Shown here: positions 1 to 6,289 of the stretch, piece by piece
Numbering within the stretch: position 1 is the first letter of the stretch
How the letters are laid out: the number at the start of each line of letters is the position of its first letter
Assembly (NCBI GenBank): GCA_937926325.1
Contig: CALAZQ010000370.1
Span: 1 to 8,338, forward strand
Source: an uncultured Planctomycetaceae bacterium
GTDB taxonomy: Bacteria; Planctomycetota; Planctomycetia; Pirellulales; UBA1268
Reading direction: 5' to 3'
Length of the DNA: 8,338 bases
The notes under the pieces: model-generated
Database searches by the model: none
The model's input: only the letters and a program-made list of their open reading frames with translations
What the model was told of the DNA's origin: nothing
Made by a program: the position numbers and the translations under genes

Positions 1-208
1 TATCCTCGCCCCGCGACGAGACTTTTGCCGCCCCCGAGCCGGCGATACACGCAGGCCGAATGCGGTCTAATCTGCATAAGTCGTGCCGAACAGGATTGGC
101 GTCGTGCCCGACTTTCCTTGGGCAGAAGCATGAGAAGCCAGAGGTTCGCACGCTTCTACTTGTGCTGATTGGCGACATCCTGTCGTCGGGTGGTGCTGGC
201 TTTGGAAA

Positions 209-228
209 CCTCCGGCGAAAGCCGGGGG
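209..228. other. Hairpin with GAAA tetraloop
   Basis: Bases 209-216 pair with 221-228 (one T-G wobble) around a GAAA loop. GNRA loops on GC stems are very stable in RNA. Read on the plus strand the stem is followed by ATCTGC, with no run of T. It lies about 100 bases beyond the stop codon of the minus-strand gene at 325, so it could protect or end that transcript, but this is inference. Confidence 0.4.
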
Positions 229-243
229 ATCTGCGAAGCGAGT

Positions 244-256
244 TGACGCGGCGTCA
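244..256. repeat. Perfect 13-base palindrome TGACGCGGCGTCA
   Basis: The 6-base arms TGACGC and GCGTCA surround a single G. Such a symmetric site can be an operator for a dimeric regulator, but no promoter or start codon nearby ties it to a gene. It may be chance in GC-rich DNA. Confidence 0.3.
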
Positions 257-324
257 CCCGTTTCGCTGGTCCAGTCGCTTCCGCTCCTGGCTTCCGGAGG
301 TGCAGACGCCGGCTGCTTGCCGCA

Positions 325-1326
325 TTAGCGACGCTTCAGGCCGTCGAGTTCTTCGCTTTTCAGCCAGCGGGCCGCGAGATCGACGGTGAGCCGGTCGGCG
401 GCGTCTTGCTCCTCGTTATCCGCCAGCTGTACGGCCGGCTGTGGCTGCCGCTGCCGCCGGGCTGAGGTGAGGGCGATGGTCGCCAAAGCCTGCTGATCGG
501 CCAGGGCGGTGCGGGGCAGGCGTCGGGCCAGGGTGGCAACCCCCTCGGGATTGGCCGCAGCGGAGTCTGACAGGCTGGCCATGAACAGGCAGATTTCGTG
601 CAGGTTGGCCGCGGCTGACCGGACGATGAGTGGCTGCAGGGTGCGGGTAACAATTTCCAGGCCGAGGCCATCCATATCGAGGAAGGCGTCGATCTGCACC
701 GCCTGCCGCTGCCGGCCGTCAACCATCGGTTCGGCCTGCCGGTAGCGGATCATCAGCACGCAACTGCCGGTAAGGTTTTTGGGTGACAGCGGCCCGGTGT
801 AGGCCCCACGGCCGTAGAAGACCAGCATGCCCCCCTCCGGCCGTCGTTCCCGGTGGGCCAGCCGCAGCAGGCCAACTGTGCCGTAGCCGTCAGCCAGCCG
901 CCACTGGGCCGGACCGGCCGGGTCGAGCGACAGCCGGCTGATCCCCAGCAGCCGCCAGATGTCAACGATGGCCTCGGGCTTGTCGAGGGCGAAGGAGAGC
1001 AGGTCGCCGTCGCAGGCGAATAGTTCGACCGGCAGCCGGCGGTAGAGCGTGGTTGAAGCCAGTGAGGCTTCGATCGCCTGCCGGTCGCCAGGCGTCATCT
1101 GGGCCAGCGGCAGGGCCTCAACGGCCCGGCGACGGGCGTGGCGACTGGAACTGCCCCAGTCGGTAGCGGGCTGGGTGGCGCAGGTGTCGATTGCAGCGGG
1201 TGGCTCGGTCGTGGCCGCAGTGCAGAATCCAGCCGTGAAAGCGGTGACCATAACAGCCACCGGTGCGAGTGCGGCGCGGCCTGCCTGCCGGCCCATGAAA
1301 TGTCTGCGGTGCAGCGTTGTAGCCAT
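325..1326 (-). CDS. Exported protein of unknown function, planctomycete-type family
   Basis: This is a 333-residue protein whose function I cannot name. I chose the ATG at 1326 because a run of seven G (minus strand, 1334-1340) sits 7 bases upstream and the signal peptide then starts at the N-terminus; the open frame itself reaches back to 1440. Residues 1-38 look like a signal: an RRHFMG segment at 7-12 resembles a twin-arginine motif, followed by a hydrophobic stretch at about 18-36 and an Ala-rich cleavage region near 37-40. The mature part has a conserved-looking core (about 94-270) including DIWRLLGIS at 122-130, GRGAYTGPLSPKNLTG at 172-187 and DAFLDMDGLGLEIV at 213-226. I recall similar segments in hypothetical proteins of Rhodopirellula-type planctomycetes, but cannot check this. 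The C-terminus (about 286-333) is polar and probably less ordered. It is divergent from the exporter gene and probably monocistronic. Confidence 0.8.
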   Translation of the reverse strand: MATTLHRRHFMGRQAGRAALAPVAVMVTAFTAGFCTAATTEPPAAIDTCATQPATDWGSSSRHARRRAVEALPLAQMTPGDRQAIEASLASTTLYRRLPVELFACDGDLLSFALDKPEAIVDIWRLLGISRLSLDPAGPAQWRLADGYGTVGLLRLAHRERRPEGGMLVFYGRGAYTGPLSPKNLTGSCVLMIRYRQAEPMVDGRQRQAVQIDAFLDMDGLGLEIVTRTLQPLIVRSAAANLHEICLFMASLSDSAAANPEGVATLARRLPRTALADQQALATIALTSARRQRQPQPAVQLADNEEQDAADRLTVDLAARWLKSEELDGLKRR

Positions 1327-1492
1327 GCGGTATCCCCCCCGGACAAAACCCCCCACCGGATCAGCAGAACAAAGGCTCTGCCACCCGACTGTATGGTTCA
1401 TTCGGGTTTTTCCGGCTGGAGCGGCCAATGAAAATTCCAAACATGCCGACGAGCTTGCGCAGCCTGCGTGGTTTCACTGGATCGGTTCGGCC

Positions 1493-1521
1493 TTGGCCCG
1501 GGGCGGCACCCTCCCTATGCT
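1493..1521 (+). promoter_or_regulatory. Candidate sigma-70-like promoter for the exporter operon
   Basis: TTGGCC at 1493-1498 and TATGCT at 1516-1521 are 17 bases apart, the preferred spacing, and each matches four of six consensus positions (TTGACA, TATAAT). Initiation would fall near 1528, leaving an untranslated leader of roughly 85-90 bases before the ATG at 1615. Spacing and matches are seen in the sequence; activity is inferred, and planctomycete promoters are poorly defined. Confidence 0.3.
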
Positions 1522-1530
1522 CCCGCCCCG
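1499..1530. repeat. 8-bp perfect inverted repeat flanking the candidate -10 box
   Basis: CGGGGCGG at 1499-1506 and its exact reverse complement CCGCCCCG at 1523-1530 enclose a 16-base loop that contains the candidate -10 hexamer. Such symmetry could be an operator or a cruciform-forming element. As RNA it would matter only if transcription starts further upstream than predicted here. Confidence 0.35.
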
Positions 1531-1614
1531 CTGGAAAGGCGGCTGGGATGGGCCCGGCTGCTGACCAGGCAATGTCATCAACGAGCCTGCCACTTGGTGG
1601 GCTTGAGCGAGCCG

Positions 1615-4470
1615 ATGCCAGAAACGTCTGCAGACCGACCGACCGACCGTCGTCGGGCGTCACCATTGGGAAGCTGGTTCGGCCGCAAAGACCGTGATGG
1701 AGGCCACCAGCCGAGCCTGCTCAGCCGGCTGATGATCGCCTGGGCCCACCAGTGTCTGGCCCGGCCCTGGACGATCGTCACCGTCGCGGTGCTCGCCGCC
1801 GTCGCTTCTGGCCTCTGGACTTCCGGCTCGCTCGGCTACAAGGTGAGCCGGGTCGACCTGCTCGACCCCAACAGCGAATACAACAAGCTCTGGATCGACT
1901 ACATCCGCGAGTTTGGTGAAGACGACGATGCCGTCGTGGTGGTCGAGGGAACGACCCGGGCTGCCACTGTCGCGGCCCTGGAAGATGTCTCGCGGCAGCT
2001 GGCCCAGCACGGCGATCTGTTCCATTCCATTCTGCATGAGGTCGACCTGACCCAGATTCGGGCCAAGGGGCTGCACTATGTTTCGCCGGGTGACCTGGCT
2101 GCCATCAACCGGTTTCTCGATCGCACCGAGCCGGTGCTGGCCGGCGGCTGGCCCCAGCTGAAGGTCGGCAGCATGGTTGGCGGCCTGGCCGCGGCAGTGG
2201 TCTCCGGCCCACCGACTGGCAGCCAGCAGGACGAGCCGGCCCTCAAGACCCTCGAACGCTACAGCGAAAGCCTGCTGGCCAGCCTTGAAGCAGCCGACCA
2301 GGGCCGGCTGGCCCACCTGCAGCCGGGTGATTACGTCTCACCCTGGCCCGGTATGCCCGGCAGCCTGTCGACCCTGCGGGATCTCTCCAGCCAGTACCTG
2401 CTGGCCGACGAAGGCACCCTGGGCTTTGTGCTGCTGCGGCTGGCCAAGGAAGAAGGGGGCTTCGCCGGCGCGTCGAAGGCGACCGATACGCTGCGGCGTC
2501 AGATTGCCCTCGTGTCGGAACGCCATGCTGACGCCGAGATCGGCCTCACCGGCCTGCCGGTGATGGAAGACGACGAGATGCGGTCGAGCAAGCAGTCGAT
2601 GATCTGGGCCAGTGGTCTGTCGCTGGTGGCGGTGGCAGTCGTAATCGTGGCTGGCTTCGGTGGCATCCGGCATGCCCTGATGGCCAACGGCGTGCTCATG
2701 ATCGGCATGGCCTGGGCCTTTGCCTGGGCCACCGGCAGCGTCGGCCACCTGAATATTCTCAGCGTCACCTTCGCCGTCACGATGATCGGGGTCGGCATCG
2801 ACTATGGCACCTACTACATCGGCCGCTACCTGGCGATGCGGCGGAACGGCCTCGGCTGCGAGGAGGCGATCCTCGAAACCAGCGGCTCGGTCGGCCCGAG
2901 CATTCTGACCGGGGCGGTGACCACCTCAATCGCCTTCTTCTCAGCCGCCCTGACCAGCTTCGTCGGCGTGGCTGAGCTCGGCCTGATTGCCGGGGGCGGC
3001 ATTCTGCTGTGCTGTGCCGCCGAGCTCATGGTGCTGCCGGCGGTGCTCGCGATCGTCGACCGCAGCCGCTTCTGCCAGTCAATTCCTGAGCCGGTGCCGG
3101 TTCACCGCTGGCTGCAGCCCTTTGCCCGGCACCCCCGGTTCGTCGCCCTGGCGGCAATTGCGGGCACGCTGGCGGTCAGTTCGGGTATCCACGACCTTCG
3201 CTATGACCACAACCTGCTGAATCTCCAGCCCGACGGCCTGGAGAGCGTGGAGATCGAGAAGAAACTGCTCGAAGAGTGTGACCAGAGCGTCTGGTATGCC
3301 CTCTCGATCGCCGATTCCCGCGAGGAGCTGCTGGCCCGTAAGGAACAGCTGGCGGCGTTGCCGACGGTTGAACGGGTCGATGAGATTGCCTCGCTGCTGT
3401 CCGGTGACGAGGCGGTGAAGACCCCCCTGATCAAACAGATTGGTAGCCGGCTGACCGGCCTGCCTGAGCGGCCGCCACAGATTCCGCTCGACCGGCTCGA
3501 TGCCCTCGGCGAGACGCTCGGCTGGGCCCAAGCCGAAGCGGCCAAGCGGCCCGGTGGCATGCGGACCGCCTGGCACCTCGAGCGGGCCCGCGATGCCCTG
3601 CGACGGATGGGGCCGGAGGCCTGCTTTCAGGCGCTCGCCGGCTTTCAACAGCGTTCAGCCGGCGAACTCCTCAGCCGCCTGCATGCCCTGGCTGCTGTCT
3701 CCGACCCGGTGGCCCCGTCCCTGGATGACCTGCCACCCAGCCTGGTCGATCGGTTTGTGGGGGCGAGCGGGAAGCACCTGCTGAAGATCTACGGCCGGGG
3801 CGACATCTGGAACTTCGATGCCCTCGAGCGGTTTGTCGGCGATGTCCGCAGCGTCGACCCCAAGGCGACCGGCAATCCCCTGCAGGCGTATGAAGCTTCG
3901 CTGGAGATGAAGCGGAGTTACGAGCAGGCCGCCCTCTATTCACTCATCGTGATTATCGCCGTGCTCTGGCTCGACTTCCGCAACCTCACCCACTCGCTGC
4001 TGGCCGCCCTGCCGCTGGCTGTTGGCATGGCCCAGACCCTCGGCCTGATGGGGCTGCTCGGCCTCGACCTCAACCCGGCCAACCTGATCGGCATTCCGCT
4101 GATCCTCGGCATCGCCGTCGACTACGGGGTGCACATTGTCCACGACGCGCTCGAGCGGCCGGGGGGCTATCGCATCAGTGCCTCGACCGCCAATGCTGTC
4201 TTGGTTGATGCCCTCACCACCATCCTCGGCTTTGGCGCTTTGATGGTGGCCAGTCACCGGGGGCTCGAGAGCCTCGGCCGGCTGCTCACCCTGGGCGTGA
4301 CCACCTGCACCCTGACGTCGCTGGTGCTGCTGCCAGCCATCCTCGGCATCCTGCGACCGGGGTCAGCCGTCGCAGATGGTGATGCCGATGACCATGCAGA
4401 TGACGACGACGATACCGCTGACCTGCTCTCCTTCACGCCCCCGGCAGCCGAGCGACGGCAGGCCGCCTGA
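1615..4470 (+). CDS. MMPL/RND-family exporter, HpnN-like
   Basis: This is a 951-residue inner-membrane transporter of the RND superfamily, MMPL branch, expected to use the proton gradient to move lipids or other hydrophobic compounds outward. The layout is classic: TM1 at about 53-70, a periplasmic loop to about 328, TM2-TM6 at about 329-480, TM7 at about 508-524, a second loop to about 770, and TM8-TM12 at about 771-913. TM4 holds GIDYG (Asp396) and TM10 holds GIAVDYG (Asp836), the usual proton-relay aspartates. The first loop (RVDLLDPNSEYNKLW, then a hydrophobic VVVVEG strand) resembles HpnN hopanoid transporters, but no hopanoid genes are visible, so the substrate is unknown. The ATG at 1615 is preceded by a weak GAGCGAG; the frame stays open to 1468, and Met40 is a less likely alternative start. 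Odd points are four GACC units in codons 7-12 and a C-terminal tail with 10 Asp in 16 residues (921-936). It lies 26 bases upstream of the next gene and is probably cotranscribed with it. Confidence 0.9.
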   Translation: MPETSADRPTDRRRASPLGSWFGRKDRDGGHQPSLLSRLMIAWAHQCLARPWTIVTVAVLAAVASGLWTSGSLGYKVSRVDLLDPNSEYNKLWIDYIREFGEDDDAVVVVEGTTRAATVAALEDVSRQLAQHGDLFHSILHEVDLTQIRAKGLHYVSPGDLAAINRFLDRTEPVLAGGWPQLKVGSMVGGLAAAVVSGPPTGSQQDEPALKTLERYSESLLASLEAADQGRLAHLQPGDYVSPWPGMPGSLSTLRDLSSQYLLADEGTLGFVLLRLAKEEGGFAGASKATDTLRRQIALVSERHADAEIGLTGLPVMEDDEMRSSKQSMIWASGLSLVAVAVVIVAGFGGIRHALMANGVLMIGMAWAFAWATGSVGHLNILSVTFAVTMIGVGIDYGTYYIGRYLAMRRNGLGCEEAILETSGSVGPSILTGAVTTSIAFFSAALTSFVGVAELGLIAGGGILLCCAAELMVLPAVLAIVDRSRFCQSIPEPVPVHRWLQPFARHPRFVALAAIAGTLAVSSGIHDLRYDHNLLNLQPDGLESVEIEKKLLEECDQSVWYALSIADSREELLARKEQLAALPTVERVDEIASLLSGDEAVKTPLIKQIGSRLTGLPERPPQIPLDRLDALGETLGWAQAEAAKRPGGMRTAWHLERARDALRRMGPEACFQALAGFQQRSAGELLSRLHALAAVSDPVAPSLDDLPPSLVDRFVGASGKHLLKIYGRGDIWNFDALERFVGDVRSVDPKATGNPLQAYEASLEMKRSYEQAALYSLIVIIAVLWLDFRNLTHSLLAALPLAVGMAQTLGLMGLLGLDLNPANLIGIPLILGIAVDYGVHIVHDALERPGGYRISASTANAVLVDALTTILGFGALMVASHRGLESLGRLLTLGVTTCTLTSLVLLPAILGILRPGSAVADGDADDHADDDDDTADLLSFTPPAAERRQAA
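1633..1648 (+). repeat. GACC tetranucleotide run (4 units) in the exporter gene
   Basis: Four perfect GACC units lie 18 bases after the proposed ATG and encode part of the segment DRPTDR. Because the unit is not a multiple of three, gain or loss of one copy would shift the frame if translation begins at 1615. Four units is short for a slippage-prone repeat. Confidence 0.5.
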
Positions 4471-4496
4471 GTCTTTTCCCACCGGAGCAACGCAAG

Positions 4497-5150
4497 ATGT
4501 TTCACGCCAGCCCACCCCGCTGCAGCACTGCGGCCGCTATTCTGCTGTTCACAACTGTCGGCGTGATCGCCCAGGCCCCAGCCGCGGAGCAGACGATGAA
4601 CATCGTGATGGAGGATCAGTTTCGGACGAAGCGCGAGACCGTGACGCACCAAGGTGCCGTCGTAGTGCTGGTCTATGCCGAGCGGCACGGGGCCGAGGCG
4701 GCGCTGCAGCTGGGCCGCCAGTTGCATCTACGGTTTCATCCGACGGCCGACTCGGCCTCAGCCGATGCCTGGTCAAAGCAGCCGGTGGTGGGGCTCGCCG
4801 GCTGGCCGGCCGGGCTGCCGGTGCCCGACGTCCAGGTGATTCCGGTCGCCTCGCTGACCGAGGTACCCCGGGCACTGCAGCCAGTGGCGCGGGCCCGGAT
4901 GCGGAAGGACTCGCCGCACGTGCCGGTCTGGCTCGACTTTGAGGGGACGCTCAAGCAGATGTTCGGCATCATTCCTGGTGAGCCCAACGTGGTGGTGCTC
5001 GACACCGCGGGTCGAGTCCACAGTGTGCTGTCGGGCAAGCTTGACGAACAGGAGTACGAGCAGTTCGTCGGCCTGATCGATCAGCTCCGACTCGCCGCCC
5101 ACCCCACGCTTCGCGTCGCCGAGCAGCCGGGCGGGAACATCACCCGATAA
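4497..5150 (+). CDS. Exported thioredoxin-fold protein without active-site cysteines
   Basis: This 217-residue protein starts at an ATG with GGAG 9 bases upstream (4484-4487). Residues 1-30 form a signal peptide: hydrophobic at about 12-25, probable cleavage after the Ala-Ala at 29-30. The mature part reads like a compact thioredoxin-like domain: a DQF element at 40-42, beta strand AVVVLVY at 54-60, helix AEAALQLGRQL at 66-76, the segment PVWLDFEGTLKQMFGI at 143-158, strand PNVVVLDTAGRV at 163-174, then helix DEQEYEQFVGLIDQL at 183-197. The order and the VLDTAGRV strand recall the YtfJ and peroxiredoxin-like families. The sole cysteine is Cys9, inside the signal peptide, so there is no CXXC or peroxidatic cysteine, and a redox role is unlikely. 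It follows the exporter by 26 bases; a periplasmic accessory or binding role for that exporter is my inference. The YtfJ-like assignment is tentative. Confidence 0.8.
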   Translation: MFHASPPRCSTAAAILLFTTVGVIAQAPAAEQTMNIVMEDQFRTKRETVTHQGAVVVLVYAERHGAEAALQLGRQLHLRFHPTADSASADAWSKQPVVGLAGWPAGLPVPDVQVIPVASLTEVPRALQPVARARMRKDSPHVPVWLDFEGTLKQMFGIIPGEPNVVVLDTAGRVHSVLSGKLDEQEYEQFVGLIDQLRLAAHPTLRVAEQPGGNITR

Positions 5151-5191
5151 TTGCTACGGGAGAATTCACCACGAAGGCACGAAGGGCACGA
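5151..5191. other. Short convergent intergenic spacer
   Basis: Only 41 bases separate two facing genes, one ending at 5150 (plus) and one at 5192 (minus). No hairpin followed by T residues is visible, so neither gene has an obvious intrinsic terminator here. Most of the spacer is the CACGAAGG repeat annotated separately. Confidence 0.6.
5167..5191. repeat. CACGAAGG short-period intergenic repeat
   Basis: CACGAAGG occurs at 5170-5177 and again, directly abutting, at 5178-5185; after one G a partial third unit, CACGA, follows at 5187-5191. A leading CAC at 5167-5169 gives the form CACCACGAAGG. I recall closely similar strings just after stop codons in many planctomycete and verrucomicrobial genomes, where they form dispersed intergenic families. 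That is memory, not a search. The repeat ends exactly at the stop codon of the rhomboid gene. Confidence 0.6.
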
Positions 5192-6070
5192 TCACCGCGA
5201 GCGGCCCTTGAAGCGGCGGCTGGCGCGGGTGAGGGTGTCGCGTTCGTCGCGGGTCAGGCTCGACTCACCGGAGCGGCTGATCTTTTCAAGGATCGCATCG
5301 ACCTTGGCCTGCAGGCTGACCTCATCCTCGTCATCAGGGCCACTGCGGAAGTCATCGTCGGGCCGCACCACCTTGAAGCGGCGGCGCATCTGCCGCAGCC
5401 GGCTGCCGACGTCGGCCAGACCGGTCAGGCTCCAGCCCCGCCAGGCATAGAGCAGGCCGAAGACCGCCCCACCGATGTGGGCGACATGGGCGACGTTGCC
5501 ACCGCCACTGGCCGCCCCCTGCAGGTCGCTGACGAAGTAGAGAATGCCGAGGGCCCAGGCGGGCACCGGCAGAATGCCCCAGATCAGCACCTCCTGGCGG
5601 GGGAAGTACCAGATGAAGACTGCCAGTACCGCCATCACGCCGCCGCTGGCGCCGATCAGATAGGTGCGGCCCGGGGGTATGCCCCCAGAAAAAAAGTTCA
5701 CGCTCACGACCCAGGCCAGCCCGGCGATCACGATTGAGGCGAAGTAGAACCGGTAGAACTCCGCCCGGCCCAGCACCTGCTCGACGGCCCGGCCGAAAAA
5801 GAAGATGGCCAGCATGTTGAAGGCGAGATGCCAGGGGGTACTGGCGTCGTGGGCAAAGCCATACGAGATCAGCTTCCAGACTTCCAGCAGATGCTGCGGC
5901 AGGTCGCCGCGGAGAGCAAACAGGTTGTTGATCGAAAACTGTTGTCCGCCGAGCAGATTGAGCACCCAGACGGCGACGTTGGCGATGATCAGCGTGATCA
6001 CAGCCGTCCAGTCCGAGGTGGAGCGGTAGGGGTTGTCGTAGCGGTAGTAGCCGCGGTCGGAAAAGCCCAT
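5192..6070 (-). CDS. Rhomboid-family intramembrane serine protease
   Basis: This 292-residue multi-pass membrane protein belongs to the rhomboid family, which cuts substrate proteins within the membrane using a Ser-His dyad. The marks are visible: HLAFNM at 81-86 (the HxxxN oxyanion-hole motif in TM2), GASGG at 140-144 with nucleophile Ser142, and AHVAHIGGAVFG at 194-205 with catalytic His198. Six hydrophobic segments lie at about 22-41, 82-97, 104-126, 137-155, 160-181 and 195-210. After the last comes a basic then acidic linker (Arg-rich at 224-232, Asp-rich at 238-250) and a soluble helical tail at about 252-290 (KVDAILEKIS, then SLTRDERDTL) resembling the small C-terminal domain (DUF6576-like) of many bacterial rhomboids. 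The ATG at 6070 lacks a clear Shine-Dalgarno, but no better start is visible. It converges on the exporter operon and diverges from the oxidoreductase gene. The substrate is unknown. Confidence 0.93.
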   Translation of the reverse strand: MGFSDRGYYRYDNPYRSTSDWTAVITLIIANVAVWVLNLLGGQQFSINNLFALRGDLPQHLLEVWKLISYGFAHDASTPWHLAFNMLAIFFFGRAVEQVLGRAEFYRFYFASIVIAGLAWVVSVNFFSGGIPPGRTYLIGASGGVMAVLAVFIWYFPRQEVLIWGILPVPAWALGILYFVSDLQGAASGGGNVAHVAHIGGAVFGLLYAWRGWSLTGLADVGSRLRQMRRRFKVVRPDDDFRSGPDDEDEVSLQAKVDAILEKISRSGESSLTRDERDTLTRASRRFKGRSR

Positions 6071-6289
6071 GGGATGGCCTGCAGCGAGATGCGAAGAATG
6101 AACCGTCCACGCATCCTATCAGCCGGCTGGCGAGGCTCCCACTGAAGCCGCGAGGGGCTTGCGTTTCACGGGTCTGTAGCCAGTCCCGGGGCTGTGTTAC
6201 GCTCTGGCAACTCAGGCGAGACCATCGCCCCACCCGCGGACGTTCGCTGCGGGAAAACCAGACACACTCAGCAGCCAGGAAGGGGAAAC
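6071..6289. promoter_or_regulatory. Divergent promoter region between rhomboid and oxidoreductase genes
   Basis: These 219 bases separate two outward-facing genes and should contain both promoters. On the minus strand TAGGAT (plus-strand 6113-6118), about 43 bases before the rhomboid start, is a possible -10 box without a good -35 partner. On the plus strand TACGCT at 6198-6203 is a possible -10 for the oxidoreductase, again without a clear -35. A perfect 10-base palindrome CAGCCGGCTG lies at 6120-6129, and AAGCC/GGCTT arms at 6145-6149 and 6156-6160 could form a small stem. All assignments are tentative. Confidence 0.3.
6278..6285 (+). promoter_or_regulatory. Ribosome binding site of the oxidoreductase gene
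   Basis: GGAAGGGG lies 4 bases before the ATG at 6290. It fixes the start there and argues against the in-frame ATG at 6194, which has no such element. Confidence 0.7.

Larger units (their letters stand above)
1..324. other. Left-edge region without a supported gene
   Basis: I find no convincing gene here. An open frame on the plus strand from 60 to 389 lacks a ribosome binding site, has no recognisable motif and runs antisense into the end of the neighbouring minus-strand gene, so I leave it out. Visible structure is small: an 8-bp hairpin with a GAAA loop at 209-228, a 13-base perfect palindrome at 244-256, and the 8-mer GTCGTGCC twice, at 80-87 and 101-108, exactly 21 bases apart. No U-rich tail follows the hairpin, so it is not a clear intrinsic terminator. 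The region may be the 3' flank of the minus-strand gene, a remnant of decayed coding sequence, or the upstream region of a gene beyond the left edge. Confidence 0.5.
1327..1614. other. Divergent intergenic region
   Basis: This 288-base spacer separates the outward-facing genes that start at 1326 (minus) and 1615 (plus), so it should hold promoters for both. On the plus strand I see a candidate sigma-70-like promoter at 1493-1521 and an inverted repeat around it, annotated separately. For the minus strand I find no convincing -35/-10 pair; the A/T-rich patch at about 1400-1440 is the most likely place for one. Open frames cross the spacer on both strands but show no protein motifs. Confidence 0.6.

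Noticed and set aside
1..77. Minus-strand frame open to the left edge from an ATG at 77
   Set aside because: Only 25 codons, no ribosome binding site, and open frames of this length are common by chance in GC-rich DNA.
60..389. Plus-strand open frame of 109 codons
   Set aside because: No ribosome binding site, no motif, Arg/Ser-rich composition typical of an off-frame translation, and it overlaps the 3' end of the well-supported minus-strand gene.
1216..1230. Possible lipoprotein cysteine in AGFC near the signal cleavage site of the minus-strand exported protein
   Set aside because: The residue before the Cys is Phe, which does not fit the lipobox (Gly, Ala or Ser is expected).
1468..1614. 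Upstream extension of the exporter (49 more residues)
   Set aside because: The extra segment shows no family similarity and would include the candidate promoter -10 region and its inverted repeat; the ATG at 1615 is a better start.
1660..2316. Long minus-strand open frame of 218 codons opposite the exporter
   Set aside because: It is antisense to the conserved first periplasmic loop of the exporter, and long antisense frames are expected with this GC and codon bias.
4376..4942. Plus-strand 188-codon open frame overlapping the end of the exporter and the next gene
   Set aside because: Its translation is low-complexity Arg/Gly/Ala and lies out of frame over two genes with clear domain structure.
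6145..6160. Small stem AAGCC/GGCTT as a terminator
   Set aside because: Only 5 bp with no T run, and it lies between divergent genes where no transcript is expected to end.
5352..6233. Minus-strand 293-codon open frame overlapping the rhomboid gene
   Set aside because: It is an off-frame shadow, rich in Arg and Pro, while the rhomboid frame holds all catalytic motifs.
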